Assembly: GCA_963836375.1 (NCBI GenBank)
Contig: CAWIJK010000002.1
Coordinates: 744,001 to 808,000, forward strand
From: CAWIJK01 sp963836375
GTDB taxonomy: Bacteria > Actinomycetota > Acidimicrobiia > Acidimicrobiales > RAAP-2
Length of the DNA: 64,000 bases
Reading direction: 5' to 3'
Both the position numbers and the translations under genes were made by a program. The notes under the pieces are model-generated. The model saw only the letters and a list, made by a program, of their open reading frames with translations, was not told where the DNA came from and made no database searches. Below are positions 1-8,935 of this stretch, in pieces (position 1 is the first letter of the stretch; each line of letters begins with the position of its first letter).

Positions 1-846
1 ACCCTCGACATCGATCCCGAGGTGCTACGGACCCGGACCCTCGGGGCGGCCACCGACCTGTTGGCCGCCGGCTTGGACCCGGCCCTGTGCACCCTGTTCG
101 TCCAGAGCCAGGTGCCCGAGCACACCCGGCTGACCTGGCTCCTCGAGTGCACCGCCACCATGGGCGAGCTCGGACGGATGACCCAGTTCAAGGACAAGAG
201 CCGCGGCCAAGAGAGCGTCCGGGTCGGACTGTTCACCTACCCGGTGCTCCAGGCCGCCGACATCCTGCTCTACGACGCCGAGCGGGTCCCGGTCGGCGAG
301 GACCAGCGCCAGCACCTCGAGCTGGCCCGGGAGCTCGCCGCACGCTTCAACCACCGCTACGGCCAGGTCTTCACCGTCCCGGAGGCCTCGGTGCCCCGGG
401 CCGGCGCCCGGGTGATGGACCTCCAGCACCCCGAGCGCAAGATGTCCAAGTCGGTCGATTCGCCCCTGGGCACGGTCGGCATGCTCGAGGACCCCGCCGA
501 GATCGAAAAGAAGATCCGTAAGGCCGTCACCGACACCGACGGCGAGGTCCGCTACGACCGCCAGGCGAAACCAGGACTCTCCAACCTGTTGGACCTGCTG
601 GCGGCGGCGACGGGCCGGCCGCCCCAGGAGGTGGCCAAGGGCTACCAGCGCTACGGGGACCTCAAGGCCGACGTGGCCGAGGCAATCGTCGAGATGCTGC
701 GGCCGGTCCAACAGCGCCACGCCACCTTGTCGAAGGACCCCGGCGCGGTGCTGGCCGTCCTGGCCGGGGGGGCCGACAAGGCCCACCGGGTGGCCTCGGC
801 CACCTACGGGCGGGCCGCCGACGCCATCGGACTGCTCGCCCGCTGA
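1..846 (+). CDS. trpS: Tryptophanyl-tRNA synthetase, C-terminal part
   Basis: This gene enters from the left edge, so its N-terminus with the HIGH-type motif is missing. The visible 281 residues are the class I tryptophanyl-tRNA synthetase catalytic core and anticodon-binding helices. The enzyme charges tRNA-Trp in the cytoplasm. The segment QVPEH...TWLLEC, the FTYPVLQAADILLY stretch and the ATP-binding KMSKS loop (codons near 440-456) are diagnostic of TrpRS. It ends in TGA 12 bp before the convergent stop of the M50 protease. No start can be judged here. Confidence 0.95.
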   Translation, partial: TLDIDPEVLRTRTLGAATDLLAAGLDPALCTLFVQSQVPEHTRLTWLLECTATMGELGRMTQFKDKSRGQESVRVGLFTYPVLQAADILLYDAERVPVGEDQRQHLELARELAARFNHRYGQVFTVPEASVPRAGARVMDLQHPERKMSKSVDSPLGTVGMLEDPAEIEKKIRKAVTDTDGEVRYDRQAKPGLSNLLDLLAAATGRPPQEVAKGYQRYGDLKADVAEAIVEMLRPVQQRHATLSKDPGAVLAVLAGGADKAHRVASATYGRAADAIGLLAR

Positions 847-858
847 CCCCCTCTCCGC

Positions 859-1779
859 TCAGACGCCGAGCACGTGGGCCCACCAGGTGAAGAGCTGCTC
901 GTAGAGCCAGGTGAGCGGGCCCGGGTGCAAGTTGAGATTGATGATGATGAGCACCAAGACCACGGGCATGGTGTAGGGCCGGAGCCGCAGGTAGGCCGGC
1001 CACCAGGCCCGGGGCAACAGGCGCTCGAAGAGCACCGAGCCGTCCAGCGGGGGTATCGGGAGCAGGTTGAACACCGCCAGGCCGATGTTGACCAGGCCCA
1101 GGTAGAAGAGGACCTCGGCCCACAACAGGAGCGAGCCGCCCGGCGTGACCGCAGTGTCCCCCCCGGCCAGCACGAAGGCCAGGCCGGCGGCGGCGGCCAG
1201 GGCCACGTTGGTGGCCGGCCCGGCCAAGGAGACGAGGACCCCGTGGTTGCGGGGATTGCGCAGCTTGCCCAGGTTGACCGGCACCGGCTTGGCCCACCCG
1301 AAGAAGCCGTAGCCGCTGAGGGCCATCACCGCCGGCACCAGCAGGGTGCCGATCGGGTCGATGTGGGCGATCGGGTTGAGGGTGAGCCGGCCGGCCCGCT
1401 TGGCCGTGTCGTCGCCGAACCACAGGGCCACCACGCCGTGGGAGATCTCGTGGAGGATGATCGAGGGGATCATCACGCAGAACAAGATGATCTCGGTCGA
1501 GCTGATGTGGTGGGTCCGGACGAGGATGGCCACGACGGCGACGATGGCGATCGCCCAGATGGTCGAGCGGGGGCTGGCCTGCCAGCCCCGCCGGACCGGG
1601 GGCCCAGGGGGCGGTCCGCCGGGCGGACCCGCCGCCGGCCCGTAGACCTCGCTCGGGGTCACCGGTCGTTGGTCGCCCGGCGGTTGCCCGGCGCCGGGTC
1701 CCCCCTGGGGGGCGCCGGCGGGTGGACCGGGCGGTCCGGCGGGCACCGCCGGGGGCCCGGGGTGGCCGGGGTCGCCCAT
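859..1779 (-). CDS. Site-2 protease (M50) family membrane metalloprotease
   Basis: A 306-residue membrane zinc protease of the M50/rhomboid-like S2P group, which cleaves substrates within the membrane. The zinc site HEISHG is at residues 110-115 (His110, Glu111, His114). The third-ligand region NLLPIPPLDG lies near residue 247, and several hydrophobic segments surround both. Residues 1-65 are a Pro/Gly-rich tail predicted to be disordered. ATG at 1777-1779 abuts the stop codon of the TraR-like gene upstream, so the two are probably co-transcribed. The family is common near trpS in actinobacteria. The substrate is unknown. Confidence 0.88.
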   Translation of the reverse strand: MGDPGHPGPPAVPAGPPGPPAGAPQGGPGAGQPPGDQRPVTPSEVYGPAAGPPGGPPPGPPVRRGWQASPRSTIWAIAIVAVVAILVRTHHISSTEIILFCVMIPSIILHEISHGVVALWFGDDTAKRAGRLTLNPIAHIDPIGTLLVPAVMALSGYGFFGWAKPVPVNLGKLRNPRNHGVLVSLAGPATNVALAAAAGLAFVLAGGDTAVTPGGSLLLWAEVLFYLGLVNIGLAVFNLLPIPPLDGSVLFERLLPRAWWPAYLRLRPYTMPVVLVLIIINLNLHPGPLTWLYEQLFTWWAHVLGV

Positions 1780-2136
1780 CTACTGGCGCGAGGCGCAGGC
1801 GATGCAGAACCGGGCGGCCGGCATGGCCTCGAGCCGGGCCGGTGCGATGTCCTCGCCACAACCCTGGCAGCGCCCGTAGGTCCCGTCGTCGAGGCGCACG
1901 ATGGCCGCCTCCACCTCGCCCAGCGCGTCGCGCAGCTCGCCGGCCAGGGCCTCGGCCTCCCCCCGCTCGGCGGTCACCTGGCTCGAGTCGGCGAAGTTCG
2001 GGTCGTAGTTGAGGCCGGTCCCGGTGTCACCGAAGCCGAGCTCGGAGAGCTGGCGGCACAGGTCGGCCCGCTCGTGCTCGAGCAACTCGGCGTAGCTGAT
2101 CGCCGGGGACCCGGTGGTGGGCGCGTCGTTCGCCAT
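1780..2136 (-). CDS. TraR/DksA-type C4 zinc finger protein
   Basis: This 118-residue protein has an N-terminal coiled-coil-like helical region and a C-terminal four-cysteine zinc finger (Cys90, Cys93, Cys111, Cys114), the layout of the DksA/TraR family. These proteins usually bind RNA polymerase through the secondary channel. The coiled coil is short and I see no DksA-type acidic tip, so a direct ppGpp-related role is only inferred. Its TAG stop directly precedes the ATG of the M50 protease with no spacer, which indicates translational coupling. Confidence 0.85.
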   Translation of the reverse strand: MANDAPTTGSPAISYAELLEHERADLCRQLSELGFGDTGTGLNYDPNFADSSQVTAERGEAEALAGELRDALGEVEAAIVRLDDGTYGRCQGCGEDIAPARLEAMPAARFCIACASRQ

Positions 2137-2260
2137 GGAGCCAGCCTAGGCCCTCGCCGCCCGGCCGCATCCCCGGGCGCCGGGGGGCCCAGCGGCCCGC
2201 CGATGCGCAGGCGGGACCGGCGGCGCGGCCCGGGAGCAGTTGCAGTCGTAGTGCGCTGAG

Positions 2261-3202
2261 TCAGGGGCCCCCGGCGTCGGCCCTCGGGTGGGCCGACTCG
2301 TAGGCCGCCCGCAGGTGCTCGGCGGAGACCTTGGTGTAGAGCTGGGTGGTGGCGATGGTGGCGTGGCCGAGGAGCTCTTGGACGACGCGGATGTCGGCCC
2401 CCCGGGCCAGCATGTGGGTGGCACACGAGTGGCGCAGCACGTGGGGGCTCACCTTGTCGGCCAGCCCGGCGGCGGTGGCCCGCTTGCGGACCACGCCGTA
2501 GGCGCCCTGGCGCGACAGCCGCCCTCCCCGGCCGTTCAAAAACACCGCCTCGGCGTCCCCCCGGCGCCGCCACTGGCGCGGGGCCATGGTGGACCGCCCC
2601 CTCGGCCCCAGCCAGTCGGCCAGTGCCGCGGCGGCATAGCGCCCGAGCGGGACCAGCCGCTCCTTGGAGCCCTTGCCGTAGAGGCGCACGAGACCACCGG
2701 TGCCGGCGAGGTCGCTGAGGTTGAGGCCGACCGCCTCTGAGATCCGGGCCCCCGTCCCGTAGAGCACCTCGAGCAGGGCCCGGTCCCGCAGGGCCGTGGC
2801 ATCGCCGCCGCTCGCCGTGGCGAGGAGCTGGTTGACCTCGTCCTCGGTCAGGGCCTTGGGGAGCCGCCGGGGGATCCTGGTCCCGGCGAGTTCCCCCGTC
2901 GGGTCGGCCCGGGCGCTGCCCTCGTCGACCATGAAGTGGTGAAGACCGCGCACGACGGACTGGGAGTGGGCGACCGACGACGGGCTGCGCCCCGGCCGAA
3001 GGGAGGCGAAGAAGGCCTCGACGTCCTCGGGCCGGGCGGTGCTCGGATCCCGCCCGGCCTCGGCCAGGAACGACTCGTAGGTCACCAGGTCCCGGCGGTA
3101 CGAGGTGATGGTGTTGTGCGACCGACCACGTTCGACGGCCAGCCAGCTCAGGTACTCCTCGGCCTCTCCCGAGAGCACTGTCGGAGCGAGCGGAACGACC
3201 AC
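2261..3202 (-). CDS. xerD: Site-specific tyrosine recombinase XerD
   Basis: A 313-residue tyrosine recombinase of the XerC/XerD type, which resolves chromosome dimers at dif with FtsK. The N-terminal SAM-like core-binding domain covers about residues 10-95. The catalytic domain carries Arg153 (GARISE), Lys177 (GKGSK), His254 and Arg257 (HVLRH), His280 (LLGH) and the nucleophile Tyr289. The start is taken as GTG at 3200-3202, five bases after the Nudix stop codon, which gives a normal Xer length. The reading frame stays open further upstream but only as a shadow of the Nudix gene. Position in the recN-pyrG-nudix cluster supports XerD, as in mycobacteria. Confidence 0.92.
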   Translation of the reverse strand: MVVPLAPTVLSGEAEEYLSWLAVERGRSHNTITSYRRDLVTYESFLAEAGRDPSTARPEDVEAFFASLRPGRSPSSVAHSQSVVRGLHHFMVDEGSARADPTGELAGTRIPRRLPKALTEDEVNQLLATASGGDATALRDRALLEVLYGTGARISEAVGLNLSDLAGTGGLVRLYGKGSKERLVPLGRYAAAALADWLGPRGRSTMAPRQWRRRGDAEAVFLNGRGGRLSRQGAYGVVRKRATAAGLADKVSPHVLRHSCATHMLARGADIRVVQELLGHATIATTQLYTKVSAEHLRAAYESAHPRADAGGP

Positions 3203-3207
3203 GGCGT

Positions 3208-3780
3208 TCAGGAGCGCCGCTCGAAGGCGTCGCGGGCGAGCAGGAGCCCGAGAGCCGTCGTCTCGTCGACAACCCGCCCCTCGGCCACCAGGTCGCCGGC
3301 CCGGCGTACGTCGACGTGCTCGACGGTCATGTGCTGCTCTTCGATCCCAGTGCGCCCGGTCGGGCACGGGCGGACCCCGGTGGCCAAGAAGATGGTGGTG
3401 ACCTGGTCGCAGTAGCCCGGGGAGTTGTAGGTCACGGCGAGGCGTTCGACCACCTCGGCCTCGAGGCCGGCCTCTTCGATCAGCTCGCGCCGGGCGGTCT
3501 CCTCGGCCGGTTCGCCCTCGACGTCGCGGGTGCCGGCCGGGATCTCGAGCACCGAGCCGTCGAAGGCCGCCCGGTACTGGCGCACGAGGGTCACCGTGCC
3601 GTCGTCGTCCATGGGCACCACGGCCACCGCCCCGGGGTGGCGGACGACGTCGCGGCCGAACGGCTCGCCGTCGGGGTCGGTGAGCTCGAGGTGACACAGC
3701 CGGACGATGTGGCCCCGCCACACCTCGTCCTCACCGACGACCGTGAAGCCGACGGCCGGATCGACGGGGTCGCCGGCCAT
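3208..3780 (-). CDS. Nudix hydrolase, ADP-ribose pyrophosphatase type
   Basis: A 190-residue Nudix enzyme. The Nudix box runs from Gly83 to Leu106 with the REL-x-EE core at residues 98-103, which binds the catalytic divalent metal. The upstream EIPAG motif and the Tyr/Pro-containing loop after the box (YNSPGYCDQ) are typical of ADP-ribose pyrophosphatases, which hydrolyse ADP-ribose to AMP and ribose-5-phosphate. The ATG at 3778-3780 is chosen because the longer frame would overlap the end of pyrG. It sits between pyrG and xerD as in the mycobacterial Rv1700 arrangement. Confidence 0.9.
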   Translation of the reverse strand: MAGDPVDPAVGFTVVGEDEVWRGHIVRLCHLELTDPDGEPFGRDVVRHPGAVAVVPMDDDGTVTLVRQYRAAFDGSVLEIPAGTRDVEGEPAEETARRELIEEAGLEAEVVERLAVTYNSPGYCDQVTTIFLATGVRPCPTGRTGIEEQHMTVEHVDVRRAGDLVAEGRVVDETTALGLLLARDAFERRS

Positions 3781-3790
3781 ATCGCCCGAC

Positions 3791-5449
3791 TCAGTGGACG
3801 GCGTCGAGGTCGTCGAGGTCGATAAGCCGGGGCTCGCGCCCTTCGGCTCGCTCGAGCGCCGCACCCACCAGGTCTCGGAAGAGGGGGTGGGGTCGATCGG
3901 GCCGGCTCTTGAACTCCGGGTGGGCCTGGGTGCCCACCCAGAAGGGGTGCACCCCCGGCGGCAATTCCACGAACTCGACCAGCCGTCGGTCGGGCGAGGT
4001 GCCCGAGCACACCAGGCCGGCCGCCTCGAGACGGGCCTTGTAGCGCGAGTTGAACTCGTAGCGGTGCCGGTGGCGCTCCGACACGACCTCGGTTCCGTAG
4101 GACCGGGCCACCATCGAGCCCGGGGTGAGCATGGCCGGATAGGCGCCCAGGCGCATGGTGCCGCCCTTGTCGGTGACGTCGAGCTGATCGTCCATGAGGT
4201 CGATCACCGGGTGCGGGGTGAGCGAGTCGACCTCGCTCGAGTTCGCCCTCTCCAGGCCGGCCAGGTTCCGGGCGACGTCGACCACCATCACGTGGAGGCC
4301 CAAACAGAGCCCGAGACACGGGATGAGCTGTTGGCGGGCGTAGGCGGCGGCGGCGACCTTTCCCTCGACGCCGCGCTCGCCGAACCCACCGGGGATCACG
4401 ATGCCGTCGAGGTCCTTGAGCCGCTCGGTGGCCAAGAGATCGGGCACCGTCTCGGCGTCGATCCAGTCGAGGACCACCTTGACGCCGTGGTGGAAGCCGG
4501 CGTGGCGGAGGGACTCCACCACCGACAGGTAGGCATCCGGCAGGTTCACGTACTTGCCGATGATCCCGATGCGAACCGGACGCTCCACCGATTCGACCCG
4601 CTCCACCAAGGACTCCCACGCCGTGAGGTCGATCGGGTGGGCCGCGTCGTCGATCCCGAGGGTCCGGCAGACGTAGCCGTCGATCCCTTGGTCGTGGAGC
4701 ACCAGTGGGATCTCGTAGATGCTGGAGGCGTCGACCGCCGAGACCACCGCCTCGATGGGTACGTCACAGAGCAGGGAGATCTTGCGCTTGAGACCGTCGG
4801 AGATCGGCTGGTCGCTACGGCACACGATGACGTCGGGTTGGATCCCCCGGCTCCGCAGCTCGGTCACCGAGTGCTGGGTCGGTTTGGTCTTCTGCTCGCC
4901 CGACGGCACCAGGTATGGCACGAGGGTGAGGTGGATGTAGCAGACGTTGTCGCGGCCGACGTCCCGGCGGAATTGGCGGACGGCCTCGATGAACGGGACG
5001 ATCTCGATGTCCCCCACCGTTCCGCCGATCTCGACGATCACGACGTCGACGTCCTCGCTGGCCAGCCGGCGAACCCGCTCTTTGATCTCGTCGGTCACGT
5101 GCGGGATCACCTGGACGGTCTTGCCGAGGTAGTCGCCCCGTCGCTCCTTTTCGATCACCGATCGGTAGATCGACCCGGTGGTGGTGTTCGAGTTCCGGTT
5201 GAGGCTCTCGTCGATGAAACGCTCGTAGTGACCGAGGTCCAGGTCGGTCTCGCCGCCGTCGTCGGTCACAAAGACCTCGCCGTGCTCGCCCGGGTTCATC
5301 GTGCCCGGGTCGACGTTGATGTACGGGTCGAGCTTGCACATCGTGACCCGCAGGCCCCGGCACTTGAGGAGGCGGCCCAAAGAGGAGGCGGTGAGGCCCT
5401 TGCCCAGGGAGCTCGAGACGCCACCGGTGACGAAGACGAACTTGCTCAT
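3791..5449 (-). CDS. pyrG: CTP synthase
   Basis: A 552-residue CTP synthetase that aminates UTP to CTP using glutamine and ATP. The N-terminal amidoligase domain begins MSKFVFVTGGVSSSLGKG, the family signature, and contains GEVFVTDDGGETDLDLGHYERF. The C-terminal class I glutamine amidotransferase domain has the oxyanion motif GGFGERG and the nucleophile cysteine in GLCLGLH. The ATG at 5447-5449 is preferred over an upstream in-frame Met because family members begin at MSKFVFVTGG. The gene is followed 10 bp later by the Nudix gene in the same direction. Confidence 0.97.
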   Translation of the reverse strand: MSKFVFVTGGVSSSLGKGLTASSLGRLLKCRGLRVTMCKLDPYINVDPGTMNPGEHGEVFVTDDGGETDLDLGHYERFIDESLNRNSNTTTGSIYRSVIEKERRGDYLGKTVQVIPHVTDEIKERVRRLASEDVDVVIVEIGGTVGDIEIVPFIEAVRQFRRDVGRDNVCYIHLTLVPYLVPSGEQKTKPTQHSVTELRSRGIQPDVIVCRSDQPISDGLKRKISLLCDVPIEAVVSAVDASSIYEIPLVLHDQGIDGYVCRTLGIDDAAHPIDLTAWESLVERVESVERPVRIGIIGKYVNLPDAYLSVVESLRHAGFHHGVKVVLDWIDAETVPDLLATERLKDLDGIVIPGGFGERGVEGKVAAAAYARQQLIPCLGLCLGLHVMVVDVARNLAGLERANSSEVDSLTPHPVIDLMDDQLDVTDKGGTMRLGAYPAMLTPGSMVARSYGTEVVSERHRHRYEFNSRYKARLEAAGLVCSGTSPDRRLVEFVELPPGVHPFWVGTQAHPEFKSRPDRPHPLFRDLVGAALERAEGREPRLIDLDDLDAVH

Positions 5450-5519
5450 CGGCCGGTCACCGGCCCTCGTGGCGACACCGGGCCCGGCCCGGCTCGTTTC
5501 GCTGGCGCACCATGTCACG

Positions 5520-7166
5520 TTAGCCGCCGGCACCGCCGACGGTGGTGGACGGCGCCCGGCGCTGGGCCGAGGCCAGCAGTTCCTCGGCGTGGGCCCGGGC
5601 GGTGGCGCTGTCGGGATGTCCCGACAGCATCCGGGAGAGCTCGACGAGGCGTTGGTCGGCCGACAAGACGGCCGCCCCGGTCACCGTCCGGCCGCCGCGG
5701 GCGTCCTTGTGGATGGCGATCTGGCGGTCAGCCGCCGCCGCCACCTGGGCCAGGTGGGTGACCACCACCACCTGGCGGCCGTCGGCGACCTCGCGCAGCG
5801 CCCGGCCGAGGGAGAGGGCCGCGGCCCCGCCGACCCCGGCGTCGACCTCGTCGAAGACCATCGTCGAGGGCCCCCCGAGGGTCACGAGGCGCAGAGCCAG
5901 CATGGCCCGGGCTAGTTCACCGCCCGAGGCCACCTTGGACAACGGCTGGACCGGCTCGCCCGGATTGGCGCCGAGGAGCAAGCGGACCGACTCGCCGGCC
6001 GGGCCGTCGACCGCCACTTCGAAGCGGGCCCCGGGCATGGCCAGATCGCGCAGGCGCTCCCCTGCCGCCCGGGCCAGGTTCGGCGCCGCCTCCCTGCGGG
6101 CCGAGAGGACCGCCGCCTCGGCCTCGCGGAGGGCGCGCTCGGCGTGTGTCCGCTCGGCGCCGAGGGCCATCGCGTCGCGCTCGGCGCCTTCGAGGGCCTC
6201 GAGACGCCGGGCCGCCTCGGCCCCGAAGACCGCCACCTCGGCCAGGCTCCCCCCGTACTTGCGCCGCAGGTCGGCCAGCCGGCGCCGTCGGGCCTGGACC
6301 TCGTCCAGGCGTCCCGGGTCGTCCTCCCAGGTCTCGACAACCCGACGCAGGTCGCTGGCCACGTCGCCGAGCTCGGCCGACGCGGCGCGCAGGCGGACCT
6401 CCCAGTCGGCGAACGGTGTCCGCCCCCCCAGCGCGCCGGCGGCGCGGCCGAGCAGCTCGAGGGCGGCACCCTCGCCCGACCCGTCGCCACCCTCGAGGGC
6501 GGCGAGCGCCTCGGCCGCCGCCTCGCGGTGGGCCGACAGGTCGGCCAGGCGCGCCTCTTCGTCGGCCAGGGCCGCCTCTTCGTCCTCTCCGGTGATGACG
6601 GCCGCTGCGATCTCCGCCACCTGGTGGCCCAGGACGTCGATCTCGCGGGCCCGCTGGTGCTCGTCCCCCCCGAGGGCGGCCATGCGCTTGTCGATGGTCC
6701 CGAGGACGCGGCGCGCCGTGACGAGGGGGGTGAGGTCGACCCGGCCGAAAGCGTCGAGTGCGGCCCGCTGGACGGCGGGGTCCAGGAGCGACTGCTGGTC
6801 GTGCTGGCCGTGGATGTCGACCAGGTCCCCGGCCGCCTCCCCCAGGGCGCTCACCGGCGCCGGCCGGCCGTCGACCCAGGCCCGGGAGCGCCCGGCCGCC
6901 GGGACGCTGCGCACCAGCACCACCTCGCGCTCGCCGTCGTCGGCAGAGGGATCGGGGAGCACGAAGCGGGCCTCGACCACCGCCTCGGCGGAACCGGCCC
7001 GCACCAGTCCGGCGGCCGCCCGCCCGCCCAGGGCCAGGCCGAGGGCCTCGACGACCAACGTCTTGCCGGCCCCCGTCTCACCGCTCAGGGCGGTCATTCC
7101 CGGACCGAGCTCGACGGTCAGGTCCTCGATGACCCCGAGGTCACGCACCCGGAGCTCGGTCAGCAC
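5520..7166 (-). CDS. recN: DNA repair protein RecN
   Basis: A 548-residue SMC-like ATPase acting early in double-strand break repair. The Walker A motif is GETGAGKT at residues 29-36. The ABC signature SGGELARAMLAL and the Walker B segment MVFDEVDAGVGG lie in the C-terminal half. The central Ala/Arg/Glu-rich region is a coiled coil interrupted by a hinge-like part, the expected RecN layout. It starts 8 bp after the nadK stop, consistent with one transcript from the tlyA side. Confidence 0.95.
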   Translation of the reverse strand: MLTELRVRDLGVIEDLTVELGPGMTALSGETGAGKTLVVEALGLALGGRAAAGLVRAGSAEAVVEARFVLPDPSADDGEREVVLVRSVPAAGRSRAWVDGRPAPVSALGEAAGDLVDIHGQHDQQSLLDPAVQRAALDAFGRVDLTPLVTARRVLGTIDKRMAALGGDEHQRAREIDVLGHQVAEIAAAVITGEDEEAALADEEARLADLSAHREAAAEALAALEGGDGSGEGAALELLGRAAGALGGRTPFADWEVRLRAASAELGDVASDLRRVVETWEDDPGRLDEVQARRRRLADLRRKYGGSLAEVAVFGAEAARRLEALEGAERDAMALGAERTHAERALREAEAAVLSARREAAPNLARAAGERLRDLAMPGARFEVAVDGPAGESVRLLLGANPGEPVQPLSKVASGGELARAMLALRLVTLGGPSTMVFDEVDAGVGGAAALSLGRALREVADGRQVVVVTHLAQVAAAADRQIAIHKDARGGRTVTGAAVLSADQRLVELSRMLSGHPDSATARAHAEELLASAQRRAPSTTVGGAGG

Positions 7167-7174
7167 GGGACCGG

Positions 7175-8077
7175 TCAGTCGTCCCGGCCCGGGGCCAGGG
7201 TGCTTCGCAGGAGCCCGGCGAACCCGCGCTCACCCAAGGTGACGACCCGCAGCGGTGTCGGGGCCACCTGGCAGACGACCTCGGCCCCCGGACACAGCTC
7301 GCCGATCTCCCGGCCGTCGATGACCAACACGGCGGGCCGGGCCTTGCCGACGGCGACCGTCACCACCTGGTCGGGGTGGAGCACCAGGCTGCGGTCGATG
7401 GAGAGGTGGGGGGCCACCGGGGTCAGGATCATGGCGGCGAAGCGCGGCGAGAGGATCGGGCCGCCGGCCGAGAGGTTGTAGGCGGTCGAACCGGTCGGCG
7501 TGGCGACCAGCACCCCGTCGGCCTGGTAGGTGAAGGCCGGCTCGCCGTCGATCGTGGTGGCCAGGGCCACCATGTGGCCGGGGACCGTCTTTTCCACGAC
7601 CATCTCGTTGAGCGCGACCCACTGGCGGCCGCCGTCGGCCCGCACCGTGGCGGAACGGTCGCCGGTGGCGGCGTCGGTGAGCCCGCCGTCGACCGAGACC
7701 GAGATGACGGTCCGCTCCTCGATGGCGACGTCACCCGCCACCGCCCGGGCCAACGAGGCGAGGAACCGGTCCGGCGCCACCTCCAAGAGGTAGCCCAATC
7801 GGCCGAAGTTGACCCCCAGCACCGGGACGCCGGCCCGGTAGGCCAGGGGCACGAGTCGCAGGAAGGTCCCGTCGCCGCCCAGGCTCACGGCCAGGTCCGA
7901 TCCGGCCAGGTCCGAGGACTCAGGGCCCCCGCTCACCCCCCCGGCTTCGGGGGCGAACCCGGGTACCGAGAGCAGGCGGGCGACGTGGCCGCGGGCCTCC
8001 AGCCAGGTGACGGCCTCGCCGGCCAGTCGTGCCGCCTCTGGGCGGGTCGGGTGGACCAAGAGGGCGACGGTCGTCAC
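7175..8077 (-). CDS. nadK: NAD kinase
   Basis: A 300-residue NAD kinase (PpnK) that phosphorylates NAD to NADP. The GGDGT motif is at residues 67-71. NFGRLGYLLEV is the usual second conserved segment, and the C-terminal part has the glycine-rich ATP/NAD-binding motifs (TGSTAYNLSAGGPI). Its place between tlyA and recN is the standard actinobacterial order. ATG at 8075-8077 lies 12 bp after the tlyA stop. Confidence 0.95.
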   Translation of the reverse strand: MTTVALLVHPTRPEAARLAGEAVTWLEARGHVARLLSVPGFAPEAGGVSGGPESSDLAGSDLAVSLGGDGTFLRLVPLAYRAGVPVLGVNFGRLGYLLEVAPDRFLASLARAVAGDVAIEERTVISVSVDGGLTDAATGDRSATVRADGGRQWVALNEMVVEKTVPGHMVALATTIDGEPAFTYQADGVLVATPTGSTAYNLSAGGPILSPRFAAMILTPVAPHLSIDRSLVLHPDQVVTVAVGKARPAVLVIDGREIGELCPGAEVVCQVAPTPLRVVTLGERGFAGLLRSTLAPGRDD

Positions 8078-8089
8078 CGGATCCGCCTT

Positions 8090-8935
8090 TCAGGCCTGCT
8101 CGGCGGCCAGGGCCTCGGCCACCGCGTCGTCGAGCGTCCCCGCCGGCAGGGCGTCAGGCGCGGTCCGGGCCCGGGCCCACACCAAGAACTCGATGTTGCC
8201 GGCGGGACCGGGGAGCGGGGAGGCCATGGCCCCCATGATGGCGGCTCCGGCCCCCTCGAGTGCGGAGGCCACCTCGCCGAGGGTGCGCCGCCAGATCGCC
8301 GGGTCCCGTACGACACCCTTGCCCTGCGACGCCTCGAGACGGCCGGCCTCGAATTGAGGCTTGACCAGCACGACGAGCGTCCCCCCCGGTCGGACCACGC
8401 TCCCGGCCAGCACCGGTGCGACCAGGGTCAACGAAATGAACGAGAGGTCGGCGGTGACGAGGTCGACCGGAGCCCAGGAGGACTCGGCCCCCGGGGGTAC
8501 CAGGAGGTCGGGCTTGAGGTGACGAACGTTGGTCCGCTCGAGCACGAGGACCCGCGGGTCGTCACGCAACCGTTGGTGGAGCTGGCCGTAACCGACGTCG
8601 AGGGCCACGACCCGGGCCGCCCCGCGCTGCAAGAGGCAGTCGGTGAAGCCCCCGGTCGAGGCCCCGGCGTCGAGGGCCGTCTGGCCGGTGACGTCGATGC
8701 CGAAACGGCTGAGTGCGGCGTCGAGCTTGATCCCGCCGCGACTGACGAACCGTGGTCCGGGTCCCCGCACCAGCACTGCCTCACCGGGTCCAACGAGACG
8801 AGCCGGCTTGTCGGCGACCGAGCCGCCGACGAGGACCCGGCCGGCTTGCACGGCCTCCCGGGCCAGTTGGCGATTCGGGACGAGGCCGCGGCGGACCAGC
8901 TCGGCGTCGAGTCGGTGTCGGGCCCCGGGGCTCAG
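8090..8935 (-). CDS. tlyA: TlyA-type rRNA 2'-O-methyltransferase / hemolysin family
   Basis: A roughly 281-residue protein with an N-terminal S4 RNA-binding domain (RLDAELVRRGL...AREAVQAGRVLVGG) and a C-terminal FtsJ-like SAM-dependent methyltransferase domain (LDAGASTGGFTDCLLQRGA). TlyA homologues methylate 16S and 23S rRNA. The start is unusual: no ATG, GTG or TTG occurs in frame between the S4 domain and the upstream gene. I place it at CTG 8933-8935, which overlaps the TGA of the H1-like gene by two bases. A start further upstream inside that gene, or a GTG that would delete part of the S4 domain, are less attractive alternatives. Confidence 0.85.
   Translation of the reverse strand: MSPGARHRLDAELVRRGLVPNRQLAREAVQAGRVLVGGSVADKPARLVGPGEAVLVRGPGPRFVSRGGIKLDAALSRFGIDVTGQTALDAGASTGGFTDCLLQRGAARVVALDVGYGQLHQRLRDDPRVLVLERTNVRHLKPDLLVPPGAESSWAPVDLVTADLSFISLTLVAPVLAGSVVRPGGTLVVLVKPQFEAGRLEASQGKGVVRDPAIWRRTLGEVASALEGAGAAIMGAMASPLPGPAGNIEFLVWARARTAPDALPAGTLDDAVAEALAAEQA

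Noticed and set aside
3707..5761. 684-codon plus-strand frame opposite pyrG
   Set aside because: It mirrors pyrG codons, is His/Asp/Val-rich and has no domain; pyrG is certain.
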